Assembly (NCBI GenBank): GCA_002477825.1
Contig: DLKT01000008.1
Coordinates: forward strand, 43,189 to 107,188
Length of the DNA stretch: 64,000 nucleotides
Direction: 5' to 3'
Source of the DNA: Caryophanales bacterium UBA7581
GTDB lineage: Bacteria > Bacillota_I > Bacilli_A > RFN20 > CAG-826
The translations under genes and the position numbers were made by a program. The stretch's first letter is position 1. Each line of letters starts with the position of its first letter. Of this stretch, positions 23,022-32,867 are shown one piece after another. The notes below the pieces were generated by a model. It made no database searches. It was not told the origin of the DNA and worked only from the letters and a program-made list of their open reading frames with translations.

Positions 23022-24818
23022 TTAGATTTCTAATTTACGCTTATTGAATAAATAATAACCAATAATAGATAAGAGCCCTAAAGATACTACTAAGATCACA
23101 AAGAATGAATTGCTATGTGTGATATTCGCATAGTTAAATCTAGCAGATTGGCTATCAGGATTGGCTTTTTGTGCTAAAGCGGTTAAATAGTTTACTCGGT
23201 CACCAATGGTAGTGCCAGCTTCATCAATTATTTCATTTTCATAGCCATTAGCTAAAATTTGATATTCTAAATAATTAGCGGATTTATCACACCAGTAGCC
23301 TGCTTCACGATCTTTAAAGTAAGTAATAATTGCGTTTTTTCTTTGCTCTTCAGTGATGTTATCTGTGTTAAATATTATTTCTCCCTCTTCACAAGTGACT
23401 CGAGAAACACCAGTTGTGAGGGCAGACGCTTCTTTTGATGTTGCTCCAATTGATGCGTCCATATTTCCACCTTCCATGGGATAATAAATAGGAAGACTAA
23501 TTCCTTCATTTTTGATATGAGCTTGAATCATTTCGGGAAGGAACATTGCGCGGAGCTCATCATCGGAGCCAGGATAAACACTGAAAGTACCTTTCATGTA
23601 TTGGTTATAATTAATAGTCAAAGAAAGCTTGTCATTTACTTTAATCTGCAATTGATCAAAGGATTTAGATGCATCGAAAGTGAATTTATAGAATATATCT
23701 GAAATTTTTACTACATCATTAGGAAGATTATTGGTATCGGTGGCATATGGGTTATCAAAATTGGCTGACCAACGATGAACTGCAATATTATTAATCGTTA
23801 GATTAATTCCTAAACCTCTATACATAGAAAAATCAATATAAAGTTCGAAATCTTCGGCCTCTTCATATTTTGCATATAAATTTAAAGAATCGTCAGCAAG
23901 AGTGCCACCTGTATAAAGGGTCTCAAATGTTGATTCTAAATACCAACCTATAAGTCGATAACCTTCTTTTTCGTAGAATGCAGGCTTAAATTCTACACTT
24001 TTTTTAGCTTTACTAGAGCTTAATAAATTTTCTCCATCATAATAGTTAATCGTTGTATACTCAGGAGCAATGAGATTATAGGTTTTGTCTTCATTTTGTG
24101 TTCCAACGAGTAATACATCTTGATCAAGAACAGTGTTGGCGTCAAAAATTACAGATTGAATAGCAGTTTCTTGGTTAGAAGTCCCATCATTAATAACAAT
24201 CGTGTCATAACCATAAGAAACATCAATTGGAATTTCATAATAGCCATTTTCATTTTTGGTTAAAGCTTCTCCTGGCCATGCGGCTTTTTCTTGATCATCA
24301 TATTGACGTTTAAAATAAATATAAGGTTCGTTACCAAAAACAGAATCACTATCATCTAAATAGAAAGTATAGTCCGTAGAGTAATCAAATAATCCATAAA
24401 GTTTAAGAGCGTCTTCTCCTTCTTCAAGAAGAGTGCCTCTTAAAAATGGAGTCTCAAAGGTTTCATCGGAGTACCAACCATCAAAATGACCAACTGAAGG
24501 ATATCCTAACTTAACCCAAGTATCTTCATCGAACGGGATAAAGAAAAGATCAACGGGTTCTCCTACAACTTCAGAATATGAGTGATAAAGACATTCATAG
24601 TTTCCATATTTTTCATAAATTTCTTTAAATTGAGGAATATAGTAATTGACAGTACGATAGGTAACTTGATCAGCGTTCAATGCAGAAATCTCATCTTTTA
24701 AAATCGTAGCAACTTCAGCATTACCATCAGCTTTTGCTTGCACATTTTTTTCAATAGAACCGCCTAATAATGCTAATGTGGCAAAAGTCATTAAGGCGAT
24801 TTTTGTGTGAATTTTCAT
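23022..24818 (-). CDS. Secreted, C-terminally anchored paralog with CBM26-like and InlB-type repeats
   Basis: 598 residues, sharing with the 701-residue protein the signal region (ALLGGSI-KNVQAKA), both InlB-type repeats (GWYSDETFETPF and GWYLESTFETLY), the WPGEALTKNENGYYEI module, the C-terminal domain (YWCDKSANYLEYQILANGY) and the KRKLEI anchor. It lacks the extra N-terminal beta domain of its paralog and has a different short region there. AGGAGGTC precedes the ATG. The two genes are tandem but separated by a terminator and separate promoters, so they can be expressed independently. The C-terminal quarter is nearly identical, pointing to recent duplication or gene conversion. Confidence 0.75.
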   Translation of the reverse strand: MKIHTKIALMTFATLALLGGSIEKNVQAKADGNAEVATILKDEISALNADQVTYRTVNYYIPQFKEIYEKYGNYECLYHSYSEVVGEPVDLFFIPFDEDTWVKLGYPSVGHFDGWYSDETFETPFLRGTLLEEGEDALKLYGLFDYSTDYTFYLDDSDSVFGNEPYIYFKRQYDDQEKAAWPGEALTKNENGYYEIPIDVSYGYDTIVINDGTSNQETAIQSVIFDANTVLDQDVLLVGTQNEDKTYNLIAPEYTTINYYDGENLLSSSKAKKSVEFKPAFYEKEGYRLIGWYLESTFETLYTGGTLADDSLNLYAKYEEAEDFELYIDFSMYRGLGINLTINNIAVHRWSANFDNPYATDTNNLPNDVVKISDIFYKFTFDASKSFDQLQIKVNDKLSLTINYNQYMKGTFSVYPGSDDELRAMFLPEMIQAHIKNEGISLPIYYPMEGGNMDASIGATSKEASALTTGVSRVTCEEGEIIFNTDNITEEQRKNAIITYFKDREAGYWCDKSANYLEYQILANGYENEIIDEAGTTIGDRVNYLTALAQKANPDSQSARFNYANITHSNSFFVILVVSLGLLSIIGYYLFNKRKLEI

Positions 24819-24863
24819 TATTCATGACCTCCTATGCGTCACGCTAAAAAAGCGTGTGAGATA

Positions 24864-24892
24864 ATAATATATGGGAAATTAGCGTTTTTCAA
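24864..24892 (-). promoter_or_regulatory. Promoter of the 598-residue surface protein gene
   Basis: TTGAAA (24887-24892), 17 bp, TATTAT (24864-24869) on the minus strand. A CACGCT/AGCGTG hairpin (about 24837-24855) lies in the leader before the ribosome binding site. Confidence 0.75.
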
Positions 24893-25010
24893 CTAAAATG
24901 CAATAATTTCCATTAAGGGCTATTCTATCTCGTTAGAACTTTAATAAAAAAGAGGACAAATACATTTTTCTATCTTTTCTATGTTTTAAATAATAATTAA
25001 AGAAAAATGA

Positions 25011-25038
25011 TTGCATTCTTTTTATAGCGGACTAAAAT
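25011..25038 (+). promoter_or_regulatory. Promoter of the ArsB/NhaD-type permease gene
   Basis: TTGCAT (25011-25016), 16 bp, TAAAAT (25033-25038), 30 bp before the ATG. Confidence 0.65.
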
Positions 25039-25067
25039 GAATAGAGTGATTGAAAGAGGAGAGAAGT

Positions 25068-26366
25068 ATGCTGGCGATAACGTTATCTTGTATTATCTTT
25101 GTAATTATGATTTTAGCCATCTTATTCTTTCCCTCTATTCAGATAAAAAGGGTAAAGATATCAACGTATTGGATAATTCCTTTTGTGGGTGCGTTGATTC
25201 TAATTATATTTAAACAAGTCAATATGAAAGAAGTGATTGAAACTAGTTTTCATTCTTCAAGTATGAATCCATTAAAGATACTTCTGCTATTTTTATCGAT
25301 GACATTACTATCAATTTTTCTTGATGAAGTTGGCTTTTTTCGTTATTTAGCTTTTCGTTTGTTAAAAAACGCAACGCAAAATCAAATCCAACTTTTTATT
25401 ATTTTATATATCGTTGTATCTTTTTTAACGGTGTTTACTTCTAACGACATTATCATTTTAACTTTCACACCTTTTATTTGTTATTTTTCTAAACATGCTC
25501 ATATTGATCCGATTCCCTATTTGATTTCAGAATTTGTAGCTGCAAATACGATGAGTATGATGTTAATGATTGGAAACCCTACGAATATTTATATTGCAAC
25601 TTCTTATGGCGTTGATTTTATGGAGTATCTAAAAATTATGGCACTTCCAACGATAAGTGCTTCAGTTATAGCCTTTTTTATCTTGTTTTTGCTTTTTTAT
25701 AAGAAATTAAAAGTAAAGGCGGAAGTAGAAATAGAAGAAGTAAAAGTAGAAAAGAAAGCTTTTGTAATTAATGGTCTCATTCATTTATGCGTTTGTACTT
25801 TATTATTAGCAGTAGCATCTTATATTCATATTGAAATGTGGCAGATTAGTGTGCTTTCTGCCTGTTCTTTGTTGATAAGTACACTCATTATTTCATGGAT
25901 AAAGAAAGAGAAATCACATGAATTATTACTTGCTATCAAAAGACTTCCTTGGGAACTGATTCCTTTTTTGCTTTCCATGTTTATTATTGTTTTTTCACTT
26001 AAACAAAGTGGTTTTACGAATACGATTTATCAATTATTCAATAAAGGAAATCCTTTATTTCTTTATGGATATTCTTCTTTTTTCTTAGCAAATATCATGA
26101 ACAACATTCCCATGAGTGTGTTTTATTGTTCCGTGATGGAATCATTGGAAGGAGCAAGTTTAAATCAAGCTATGTTTGCGACGATTATGGGCTCTAATTT
26201 AGGTGCTTATTTAACACCAATTGGTGCCTTGGCAGGTATTATGTTTTCTAATCTATTAAAAAAACATGAAGTGAAGTTTTCTTTTCTTCAATTCATGGGC
26301 TATGGCGTTTTAATTTCAATTCCTACCATTTCTGTAGGGTTATTGATATTGAGTTTTATTCTTTAA
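25068..26366 (+). CDS. ArsB/NhaD-like ion transporter (IT superfamily) permease
   Basis: 432 residues, about 10-12 hydrophobic segments. Typical IT-superfamily hairpin motifs are present: SNDIIILTFTPF in the first half with GNPTNIY after it, and NNIPMSVF with SNLGAYLTPIGALAG in the second, the internally repeated pattern of ArsB, NhaD and related anion or sodium transporters. The substrate cannot be told; no ars genes are nearby. AGAGGAGAG precedes the ATG, while the longer TTG start at 25050 lies over that site. Its stop abuts the convergent rsuA stop with no spacer. Confidence 0.8.
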   Translation: MLAITLSCIIFVIMILAILFFPSIQIKRVKISTYWIIPFVGALILIIFKQVNMKEVIETSFHSSSMNPLKILLLFLSMTLLSIFLDEVGFFRYLAFRLLKNATQNQIQLFIILYIVVSFLTVFTSNDIIILTFTPFICYFSKHAHIDPIPYLISEFVAANTMSMMLMIGNPTNIYIATSYGVDFMEYLKIMALPTISASVIAFFILFLLFYKKLKVKAEVEIEEVKVEKKAFVINGLIHLCVCTLLLAVASYIHIEMWQISVLSACSLLISTLIISWIKKEKSHELLLAIKRLPWELIPFLLSMFIIVFSLKQSGFTNTIYQLFNKGNPLFLYGYSSFFLANIMNNIPMSVFYCSVMESLEGASLNQAMFATIMGSNLGAYLTPIGALAGIMFSNLLKKHEVKFSFLQFMGYGVLISIPTISVGLLILSFIL

Positions 26367-27065
26367 TTAACGCATATGTTTTAAAAGCGCTTCAATTTCT
26401 TCATCCGTTAATGAACGATATTCTCCTTCTTTTAAGTCGCCAAGTGTTAAAGTGTCCATACGTTCACGGTGTAAATCAATGACATAATATCCTAAAGCTT
26501 CAAACATCCTTTTAATTTGATGATATTTTCCTTCTTTTAAAATGACGTGCGCTTGGGTTTCATTGACAATCGTAAATTGGCTAGGCAAACATTGATAACC
26601 ATCATCTAAAGTAATCCCTTTTAAAAATTGTTCAGAAAGTTCTTTTTTTAATGGATGATTAACAGTAACCAAATATTCTTTTTCCACATGAGAAACAGGG
26701 GATAACAAAAAATGAGATAATTTTCCGTTATCTAAAATTAACATTAAACCCGTTGTGTCTTTATCTAACCGTCCGCAAGGAGCTAGATTACGATAAGGTT
26801 CATGAATTAAATCTAAAGCGGTAGGCGTAAAAGCGTCTTCAGTGGCCGAGAGATATCCTTTGGGTTTATTTAAAAGAAAATAATGAAACTCTTGATAATC
26901 AATTTTTTGATGGTTAACCATGACAGTCATTTGATTTTCATCCACTTGAAAAGCAGGGGAAGTAATGATTTTTCCATCAATTTCCACAACTTTCGATTTT
27001 AAAAGTTCTTTTACTTCTTTTCGAGTTCCTAATCCCGCATGTGCTAAAAAACGATCTAATCTCAT
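26367..27065 (-). CDS. rsuA: Pseudouridine synthase, RsuA type
   Basis: 232 residues, near E. coli RsuA (231), which makes pseudouridine 516 in 16S rRNA. An N-terminal S4 RNA-binding domain (MRLDRFLAHAGLGTRKEV) precedes the catalytic domain. The nucleophile Asp101 is in GRLDKDTTGL, and the later HQIKRMFEALGY and LHRERM motifs are characteristic. I chose the ATG at 27065 because it yields the standard MRLD start, with GGATGGG upstream; an ATG at 27077 is possible. RluB or RluF specificity is a less likely alternative. Confidence 0.88.
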   Translation of the reverse strand: MRLDRFLAHAGLGTRKEVKELLKSKVVEIDGKIITSPAFQVDENQMTVMVNHQKIDYQEFHYFLLNKPKGYLSATEDAFTPTALDLIHEPYRNLAPCGRLDKDTTGLMLILDNGKLSHFLLSPVSHVEKEYLVTVNHPLKKELSEQFLKGITLDDGYQCLPSQFTIVNETQAHVILKEGKYHQIKRMFEALGYYVIDLHRERMDTLTLGDLKEGEYRSLTDEEIEALLKHMR

Positions 27066-27162
27066 GACACAACCCATCCTTATAACATTATTATAAAGCA
27101 AATATGAGAATAAAAAAATAAAGACATCAAATACTAATAGCGATTAGAAAGGAGAAAATTTT

Positions 27163-27477
27163 ATGCCACATTTAAAATGTTATGAAAAAGGATGTGCTTC
27201 TAACCACTGTACACATTGTGTACTTTCAAGAATTCATGTAGGGAGTAGTGCGTTATGCGAATCGTTCTCTCAACGCACAAAAGAAAACGAGCATCAAGCG
27301 GAATTCGAATTTGAATTCGCCCAAGATTTAGAAATGGCAACGCGTTTAGATGGTCATAATGTGCATTGTGATAATCGCATGTGCCGTTTCCAAGAATCAG
27401 GGGCATGTCATCATGAGCATGTCCGTATTGAAGGCGTCCCACAAGGACCAATATGCGCTAGTTTTCTTCCGCGGTAA
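27163..27477 (+). CDS. DUF1540 protein with two Cys-rich repeats
   Basis: 104 residues. Two copies of the Cys-rich DUF1540 pattern: C-x4-C-x4-H-C-x2-C with a later C-x-SF near residues 6-37, and C-x4-C-x6-CHH with C-x-SF near residues 66-101. The spacing suggests metal binding, probably zinc. The family is widespread in Clostridia and Bacilli with no defined role. AAAGGAG precedes the ATG. Its last 20 bp overlap the 3' end of the convergent transporter gene. Confidence 0.8.
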   Translation: MPHLKCYEKGCASNHCTHCVLSRIHVGSSALCESFSQRTKENEHQAEFEFEFAQDLEMATRLDGHNVHCDNRMCRFQESGACHHEHVRIEGVPQGPICASFLPR

Positions 27478-28744
27478 CTTTTAGATAAATTTGGGCAGAA
27501 ATCGTTCCAATTAAGCCGATAATGGGAAGGAAGATCATGGTGATCAAGCGGAATGTTAATTCAGGATGATTTCCAGGATTTGCGCCATCTTGATAGCCGG
27601 AGAAAGAAGAAATTAACATTAAAAGAAGAGCGGCAATAATTAAAGAAAGTCTTCTAGCAAAGCTGGAAATAGACATTAATACGGCTTCTCTTCGCACATG
27701 ATATTTTTGATAATCTCGATCAATAATTTCCGCCATCATTAAATCAGGAGTAATTAAAATTCCTCCTAAACAAGGAGCGGCAAGCAAAACGGCAATTAAA
27801 GTTGTCCAAAAGTTAAAAGCAGAAGCTAAAACAAAAATAACAAGAGGAAGTAAACGGAAAGACCATAGGTAAGCATATCTATGGCCTTTTTTCTTAATTA
27901 CACGGGTCCAGCCCTTTAAAGAAAAGAATAATAAAACGAAAGCAACACCAGTAACAATGGATTGTTGGATGCCATTAATTTTTAAAGTATACTTCATTAG
28001 AAATGGCAAAATGGTGACAAGGGTGCCTAAAATAATTAAAAAAGAAGCATTGGATAAAAGATACCATATAAAACCTTTGTTTTTAAAAGCAGCTTTCCAA
28101 GTAGAGGTAAAAGAAAATTTTTGTTTTGCTTCAATATCGCGATTGGTGGGCTCGCTAACATTCATTAAAGAAACCATAATGATTAGAATCGAGATGGCAC
28201 TAAAAATAGCACATGTAGTTAAATAACCTAATTTTTCTTTTAATATTGGAGCGGATAAAAATACAATTCCCGTTCCCAATATTTCAAAAATATGTTTGTA
28301 AGAAGATGCAGAAGTTCTTTCTTCTTCGCTTAAAAATATGGCAGGATACAAAGCATTATAATTTACATACATTAAAGAAGAGAAGTTATCAAACATCGTT
28401 GTGATAAAAATATAATATAAAAAGAATTGGGTAGATGAAAGATTCATTTCGCTATCGACTGCGAAGGTAAATAAAAAAGAAACGCAAAATAAAGGGAGAC
28501 CAAAAACGAGCCAAGTCTTTCTTTTTCCTGTTTTAAAAGCAAACTTATCGGATAAATAACCGAAGAAAAGATCATTTAAGCCATCAAAGCAAAGAAAAAT
28601 GACTTTGGCTAAGCTTGCTTGTTGAAGGGTAATTAATGCCGCTTCATCTACATAATAAGAATAATTATAACTAGAAAACATTTGGTTGACTAAAGTTAGA
28701 CCTAAAAGAATGCATGCATAGAAGATAATTTTTTTCTTGTTCAT
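27458..28744 (-). CDS. MFS transporter of the GPH (melibiose-type) family
   Basis: 428 residues with about 12 hydrophobic segments. Helix 2 carries DGLNDLFFGYLSDK, followed by a KTGKRKTW loop. This is the GPH-family cation-binding pattern of MelB-like sugar:Na+/H+ symporters, supporting uptake of a glycoside or pentoside. No sugar hydrolase is adjacent, so the substrate is open. AAAGGAGG precedes the ATG. The gene is divergent from pth across a 58-bp spacer. Confidence 0.85.
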   Translation of the reverse strand: MNKKKIIFYACILLGLTLVNQMFSSYNYSYYVDEAALITLQQASLAKVIFLCFDGLNDLFFGYLSDKFAFKTGKRKTWLVFGLPLFCVSFLFTFAVDSEMNLSSTQFFLYYIFITTMFDNFSSLMYVNYNALYPAIFLSEEERTSASSYKHIFEILGTGIVFLSAPILKEKLGYLTTCAIFSAISILIIMVSLMNVSEPTNRDIEAKQKFSFTSTWKAAFKNKGFIWYLLSNASFLIILGTLVTILPFLMKYTLKINGIQQSIVTGVAFVLLFFSLKGWTRVIKKKGHRYAYLWSFRLLPLVIFVLASAFNFWTTLIAVLLAAPCLGGILITPDLMMAEIIDRDYQKYHVRREAVLMSISSFARRLSLIIAALLLMLISSFSGYQDGANPGNHPELTFRLITMIFLPIIGLIGTISAQIYLKVTAEEN

Positions 28745-28771
28745 AGGGCCTCCTTTTATATCTATCTATGT

Positions 28772-28777
28772 TATAAT
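28772..28777 (+). promoter_or_regulatory. -10 box for the pth-mfd string
   Basis: TATAAT 25 bp before the GTG start of pth, in the 58-bp spacer to the divergent transporter; the -35 region is weak. Confidence 0.5.
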
Positions 28778-28802
28778 ATGCTCATATTAAGGGGATATAG
28801 TC

Positions 28803-29354
28803 GTGAAATTAATTGTTGGTTTAGGAAATCCGGGAAAAGAATATGAAAAAACAAGACATAACATGGGGTTTATGGCGCTTGATGCCTTTGCTGATGTTAT
28901 GCAAGTGGATATCGATAAAGAATCTTTTCACGGAATATATGGTCGTCTACGCTTAGAAGATGAAGATTGGCTTTTATTAAAGCCATTAACCTTTATGAAT
29001 CTTTCGGGTCAATCTGTAAGAGAAATTGCCGATTATTTTAAAATCAATGTGGATGACATTGTAGTTGTCTATGATGAAATGGCCCTTCCACCAGGAAAAA
29101 TTCGTTTACGTGAAAAAGGATCAAGTGGTGGACATAAAGGAATTCAAAGCATTATTGATCATTTTAAAAATGACCAAATTAAAAGAATTCGTATAGGGAT
29201 TGGCGAACCAACCTATAATGTAGTTGATTATGTTTTAGGAAAACCAAGTCCTGAAGATCAAAAAGAAATCGATCAAGCGATACAAAAAACTGTAGAAGCT
29301 TTAAAGATGATTGTACGTCAAGATTTTAAGCACGCCATGTCAAAATATAACTAG
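28803..29354 (+). CDS. pth: Peptidyl-tRNA hydrolase
   Basis: Releases tRNA from prematurely dropped peptidyl-tRNA. 183 residues, normal length. Catalytic residues are visible: Asn9 (GLGNPG), His19 (TRHNMGF) and Asp91 (VVYDEMALP), plus the GGHKG loop that contacts tRNA. It starts with GTG after AAGGGGATA. It heads the conserved pth-mfd-spoVT string and is followed by mfd after 11 bp; in Bacillus the same gene was first named spoVC. Confidence 0.96.
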   Translation: MKLIVGLGNPGKEYEKTRHNMGFMALDAFADVMQVDIDKESFHGIYGRLRLEDEDWLLLKPLTFMNLSGQSVREIADYFKINVDDIVVVYDEMALPPGKIRLREKGSSGGHKGIQSIIDHFKNDQIKRIRIGIGEPTYNVVDYVLGKPSPEDQKEIDQAIQKTVEALKMIVRQDFKHAMSKYN

Positions 29355-29365
29355 GAAGTGAGAAC

Positions 29366-32300
29366 TTGAAAGCCTTATTTCAAATACTAGAAAAAAGTAA
29401 AGCCGTAGGGTCCCTTTTATCGAAAAAGGGATTTTTTGCGGTGGATGATACATTAGGTGTGAGCTTATTAGTGGCTACCGCTTATCAACATCAAAAAGAA
29501 GGGTATAACATTGTAGCTTCTAATCTTTATCACGCTCAAAAAATATATGATTTACTTTCTAATTTTGTAGGAGAAGAAAATTGTTTATTTTTCCCCGTGG
29601 ATGAAATGTTACGGGTTGAAGCTGTTTCGGCTTCTAAAGAAATGCTTGCGCAGCGACTTTACGTCATGAACGAATTATTAAAAAATCCTAAAAAGATTTT
29701 AATTACTCACGTTGCAGCAGCGACCCGCTATATGCCTAAAAAAGAGCTTTATGAAGAAAGTTGTTTGCATTTTCAAGTAGGCAATCATGTTTCTTTAGAA
29801 GAAATTCGTTTAAAACTCATTCATATGGGATATGAAAAAGTGAATAAAATTGATCAAAGTTTACAATTTGCTATTCGTGGTGACATTTTAGATATTTTTA
29901 GTGTGAACATGGATTTACCTTTGCGTATTGAATTTTTTGATGATGAAATTGAAAGTATTCGTTTGTTTGATATTCCTACCCAATGTTCAAAAGAAACAAG
30001 AGACAGTGTCGATGTTTTACCGGCTTCTGATTTACTTTTTAACGAAGAAGAAAAAGAACAAATTCAAGCTAAATTATTAGAGCGGCTGACTTTAGATCAA
30101 GCATCTCTTGATGAAGAAAAGCAACTACTTTTAAAACAAAAAGTGGAATTAGATATGGATAACTTATCCTATAACGTTGTTAAATCAACGCTTTATCCTT
30201 ATTATGGTTATTTACAAAACGAACATTATTCCATTTTAGATTACGCTTCAAGTAGTGTGACTTTAATTGTGGATGAAAGAGCGTGTGTCCAATCTTCTAA
30301 TACTTTATTAGAAGAAGAGACTCATTATTTTCTTGAAGCTTATGAAGAAGGAAGAAGTTTAAGAAAATTAAGTATGTATCAAGATTTTTCTCGTCTTCTT
30401 ACCCACTATCATTATTTAAAAACATCCTCTTTAGTGGAAAGTGATGATCAAATCTCTTTCTCTTTACGTCCAATTTTAGCAGGAGAGGGAACGTTTAAAG
30501 GAGCAAGACTATTAATTGAATCCTATTTAAAAACGGCAAAGAAAATTTTAATCGTTCTTTCTAGTGCTCAACAAAAAGAAGCGATTTCTGATGTGTTAAA
30601 TGAAATGAATGTTCCTTTTGATGTTTTAGATGATGACGGCTCTTTACCCAAAGAACAAGTAGGAATTTTATTAGGTAATATGGAAAGTGGTTTTGAATTG
30701 GTGGAAGAAAGTATTGCCGTTTTAACAAGTCATGAATTGTTTGGTTATCGTAATCACGTATCCCGTTTTTTAAGTCGTTATAAAGAAGCGACCATTTTAA
30801 AATCGTATGAAGAATTAGAAGTGGGGGATTATGTCGTTCATGAACAAAATGGTATTGGCCAATTCTTAGGCATTCGCACTTTATTAGTGGATGGAATTCA
30901 TCGTGATTATCTTCATATTGCTTATGCGGGAACCGATGTTTTATATGTTCCTTTAGAGCAATTTAAATTAGTAAGAAAATATGTGGGTAAAGATGGCGCA
31001 CGTCCAAAACTCAATCGTCTCGGTTCTACCGAATGGGAAAAGACCAAAAGGCGAATTAAAGAACGCGTAAATGATATGGCAGAAAGATTAATTCTTCTTT
31101 ATGCTAAACGTCTTGAAGTACAAGGCTTTGCTTTTAAAGAAGATGATGAATTTCAAAAAGCCTTTGAAAGTCAATTTCCTTTTGAATTAACCAAAGACCA
31201 AGAAAGATCGTTAAAAGAAATTAAAGAAGATATGGAAAAGCCAGTACCTATGGACCGCTTATTATGTGGCGATGTCGGGTTTGGTAAAACTGAAATTGCT
31301 TTTAGAGCGGCTTTTAAAGCGATATTAAGTGGAAAACAGGTAGGATTACTTTGTCCAACCACCCTTTTAGCAAGACAACATTATGAACGAGCGTTAGATC
31401 GTTTTAGTATGTTTGGGGTAAAGATAGCCATTCTTTCTCGTTTAGTACCTGAATCGACACAAAAACAATACTTGAAACAGATTGAAGAAGGCAGTGTTCA
31501 TTTAGTCATTGGTACCCATCGCTTACTTTCAAAAGAAATTAAATTTCATGATTTAGGTCTATTAATCGTCGATGAAGAACAACGCTTTGGCGTGGAACAA
31601 AAAGAAAGAATTAAAGAATTAAAGAGTAATGTCGATGTTTTAACTTTAACGGCAACCCCAATTCCAAGAACTTTACAAATGTCTTTAGTCGGTATTCGCC
31701 AATTATCACAACTCAACAGTGCCCCTACGAATCGTATGCCTATTCAAACTTACGTTGTACCCTTTAAAGTGAGCATGATTCGTGAATTAATGGAAAGAGA
31801 ATTAGCAAGAAAAGGACAAGTGTTCTACTTGCATAATCAAGTTTCTACCATTTATAGTACCGCTAGAAAAATTCAAGAGATGATTCCTGATGCGCATATT
31901 GGAGTTGTACATGGACAAATGGATCGCGAAATGATTGAAGATGTCATGACCCACTTTTATCATGGAGAATTAGATATTTTAGTTTGTACTTCCATTATTG
32001 AAACCGGTATTGATATTGCGAATGCCAATATGATTTTAATTGAAGACGCCGATCATTTTGGTTTATCGCAACTTTATCAAATTAAAGGTCGAGTCGGTAG
32101 AGGGAATCGTATTGCTTATGCCTATTTAATGTATAAGCCTAACAAATCACTATCAGAAGTGGCGCAAAAACGATTAAAAGCCATTCAAGACTTTACCGAA
32201 CTGGGTAGTGGATATCGTATTGCCCAACGTGATTTAATGATTCGTGGAGCGGGAGATATTTTAGGTGCTGAGCAAGCAGGTTTTATTGATTCGGTCGGTA

Positions 32301-32830
32301 TGGATATGTATATTCAATTATTAAATGAAGTATTAGAAGAAAAGAAAACCGGTAAAAAACAAGAAGAAGTTAAAGCCAAAAAAGCTTTAACTATTGATGC
32401 ATATATTCCTTCTAAATACGCAAACGAAAGCGATAAAATCGAAATGTATCAAGAAATAGAAGGCGCGAAAACAAAAGAAGAATTAGAAGCCATTGAAAAA
32501 AGAATTGCCGATATTTATGGTAAAGTACCTTTAGAAGTCAGTCGATTATTCTTAAAGAAACGTATTGATTTCTATTTAGAGACACCGACTTTTGATGATT
32601 TACAAGAATATGCCGACTATGTGGATATTTTATTAAATGCAGAACTTAGTAACCGAAATGGTATTGGTATTGTTTTATTTCAAGAACTGACCCCGTTTTT
32701 AAGTTTAATTAAAGTGACCATTGTGAAAAAGCAAATTAAAATTCGTTTGACAAAGAAAGATGATTGGCCCAACACACTTGTTAAATTGATGGAAAAAGTA
32801 GAAGAAATTGCCCATCGTTTTCATGATTAA
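29366..32830 (+). CDS. mfd: Transcription-repair coupling factor Mfd
   Basis: 1154 residues, full length. Removes RNA polymerase stalled at DNA lesions and recruits UvrA. The order is: UvrB-like N-terminal region, RNA polymerase interaction domain (GDYVVHEQNGIGQFLG), then helicase domains with Walker A GDVGFGKTE, DEEQ box, TATPIPRTL and GRVGRGNR motifs, and a C-terminal UvrA-regulating domain. It starts with TTG, supported by AGGAAGTGAG just upstream and by the normal N-terminal sequence. Confidence 0.97.
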   Translation: MKALFQILEKSKAVGSLLSKKGFFAVDDTLGVSLLVATAYQHQKEGYNIVASNLYHAQKIYDLLSNFVGEENCLFFPVDEMLRVEAVSASKEMLAQRLYVMNELLKNPKKILITHVAAATRYMPKKELYEESCLHFQVGNHVSLEEIRLKLIHMGYEKVNKIDQSLQFAIRGDILDIFSVNMDLPLRIEFFDDEIESIRLFDIPTQCSKETRDSVDVLPASDLLFNEEEKEQIQAKLLERLTLDQASLDEEKQLLLKQKVELDMDNLSYNVVKSTLYPYYGYLQNEHYSILDYASSSVTLIVDERACVQSSNTLLEEETHYFLEAYEEGRSLRKLSMYQDFSRLLTHYHYLKTSSLVESDDQISFSLRPILAGEGTFKGARLLIESYLKTAKKILIVLSSAQQKEAISDVLNEMNVPFDVLDDDGSLPKEQVGILLGNMESGFELVEESIAVLTSHELFGYRNHVSRFLSRYKEATILKSYEELEVGDYVVHEQNGIGQFLGIRTLLVDGIHRDYLHIAYAGTDVLYVPLEQFKLVRKYVGKDGARPKLNRLGSTEWEKTKRRIKERVNDMAERLILLYAKRLEVQGFAFKEDDEFQKAFESQFPFELTKDQERSLKEIKEDMEKPVPMDRLLCGDVGFGKTEIAFRAAFKAILSGKQVGLLCPTTLLARQHYERALDRFSMFGVKIAILSRLVPESTQKQYLKQIEEGSVHLVIGTHRLLSKEIKFHDLGLLIVDEEQRFGVEQKERIKELKSNVDVLTLTATPIPRTLQMSLVGIRQLSQLNSAPTNRMPIQTYVVPFKVSMIRELMERELARKGQVFYLHNQVSTIYSTARKIQEMIPDAHIGVVHGQMDREMIEDVMTHFYHGELDILVCTSIIETGIDIANANMILIEDADHFGLSQLYQIKGRVGRGNRIAYAYLMYKPNKSLSEVAQKRLKAIQDFTELGSGYRIAQRDLMIRGAGDILGAEQAGFIDSVGMDMYIQLLNEVLEEKKTGKKQEEVKAKKALTIDAYIPSKYANESDKIEMYQEIEGAKTKEELEAIEKRIADIYGKVPLEVSRLFLKKRIDFYLETPTFDDLQEYADYVDILLNAELSNRNGIGIVLFQELTPFLSLIKVTIVKKQIKIRLTKKDDWPNTLVKLMEKVEEIAHRFHD

Positions 32831-32867
32831 CAAAAAAGTGTCACATACTACTATTTGAGGTGTTAAC

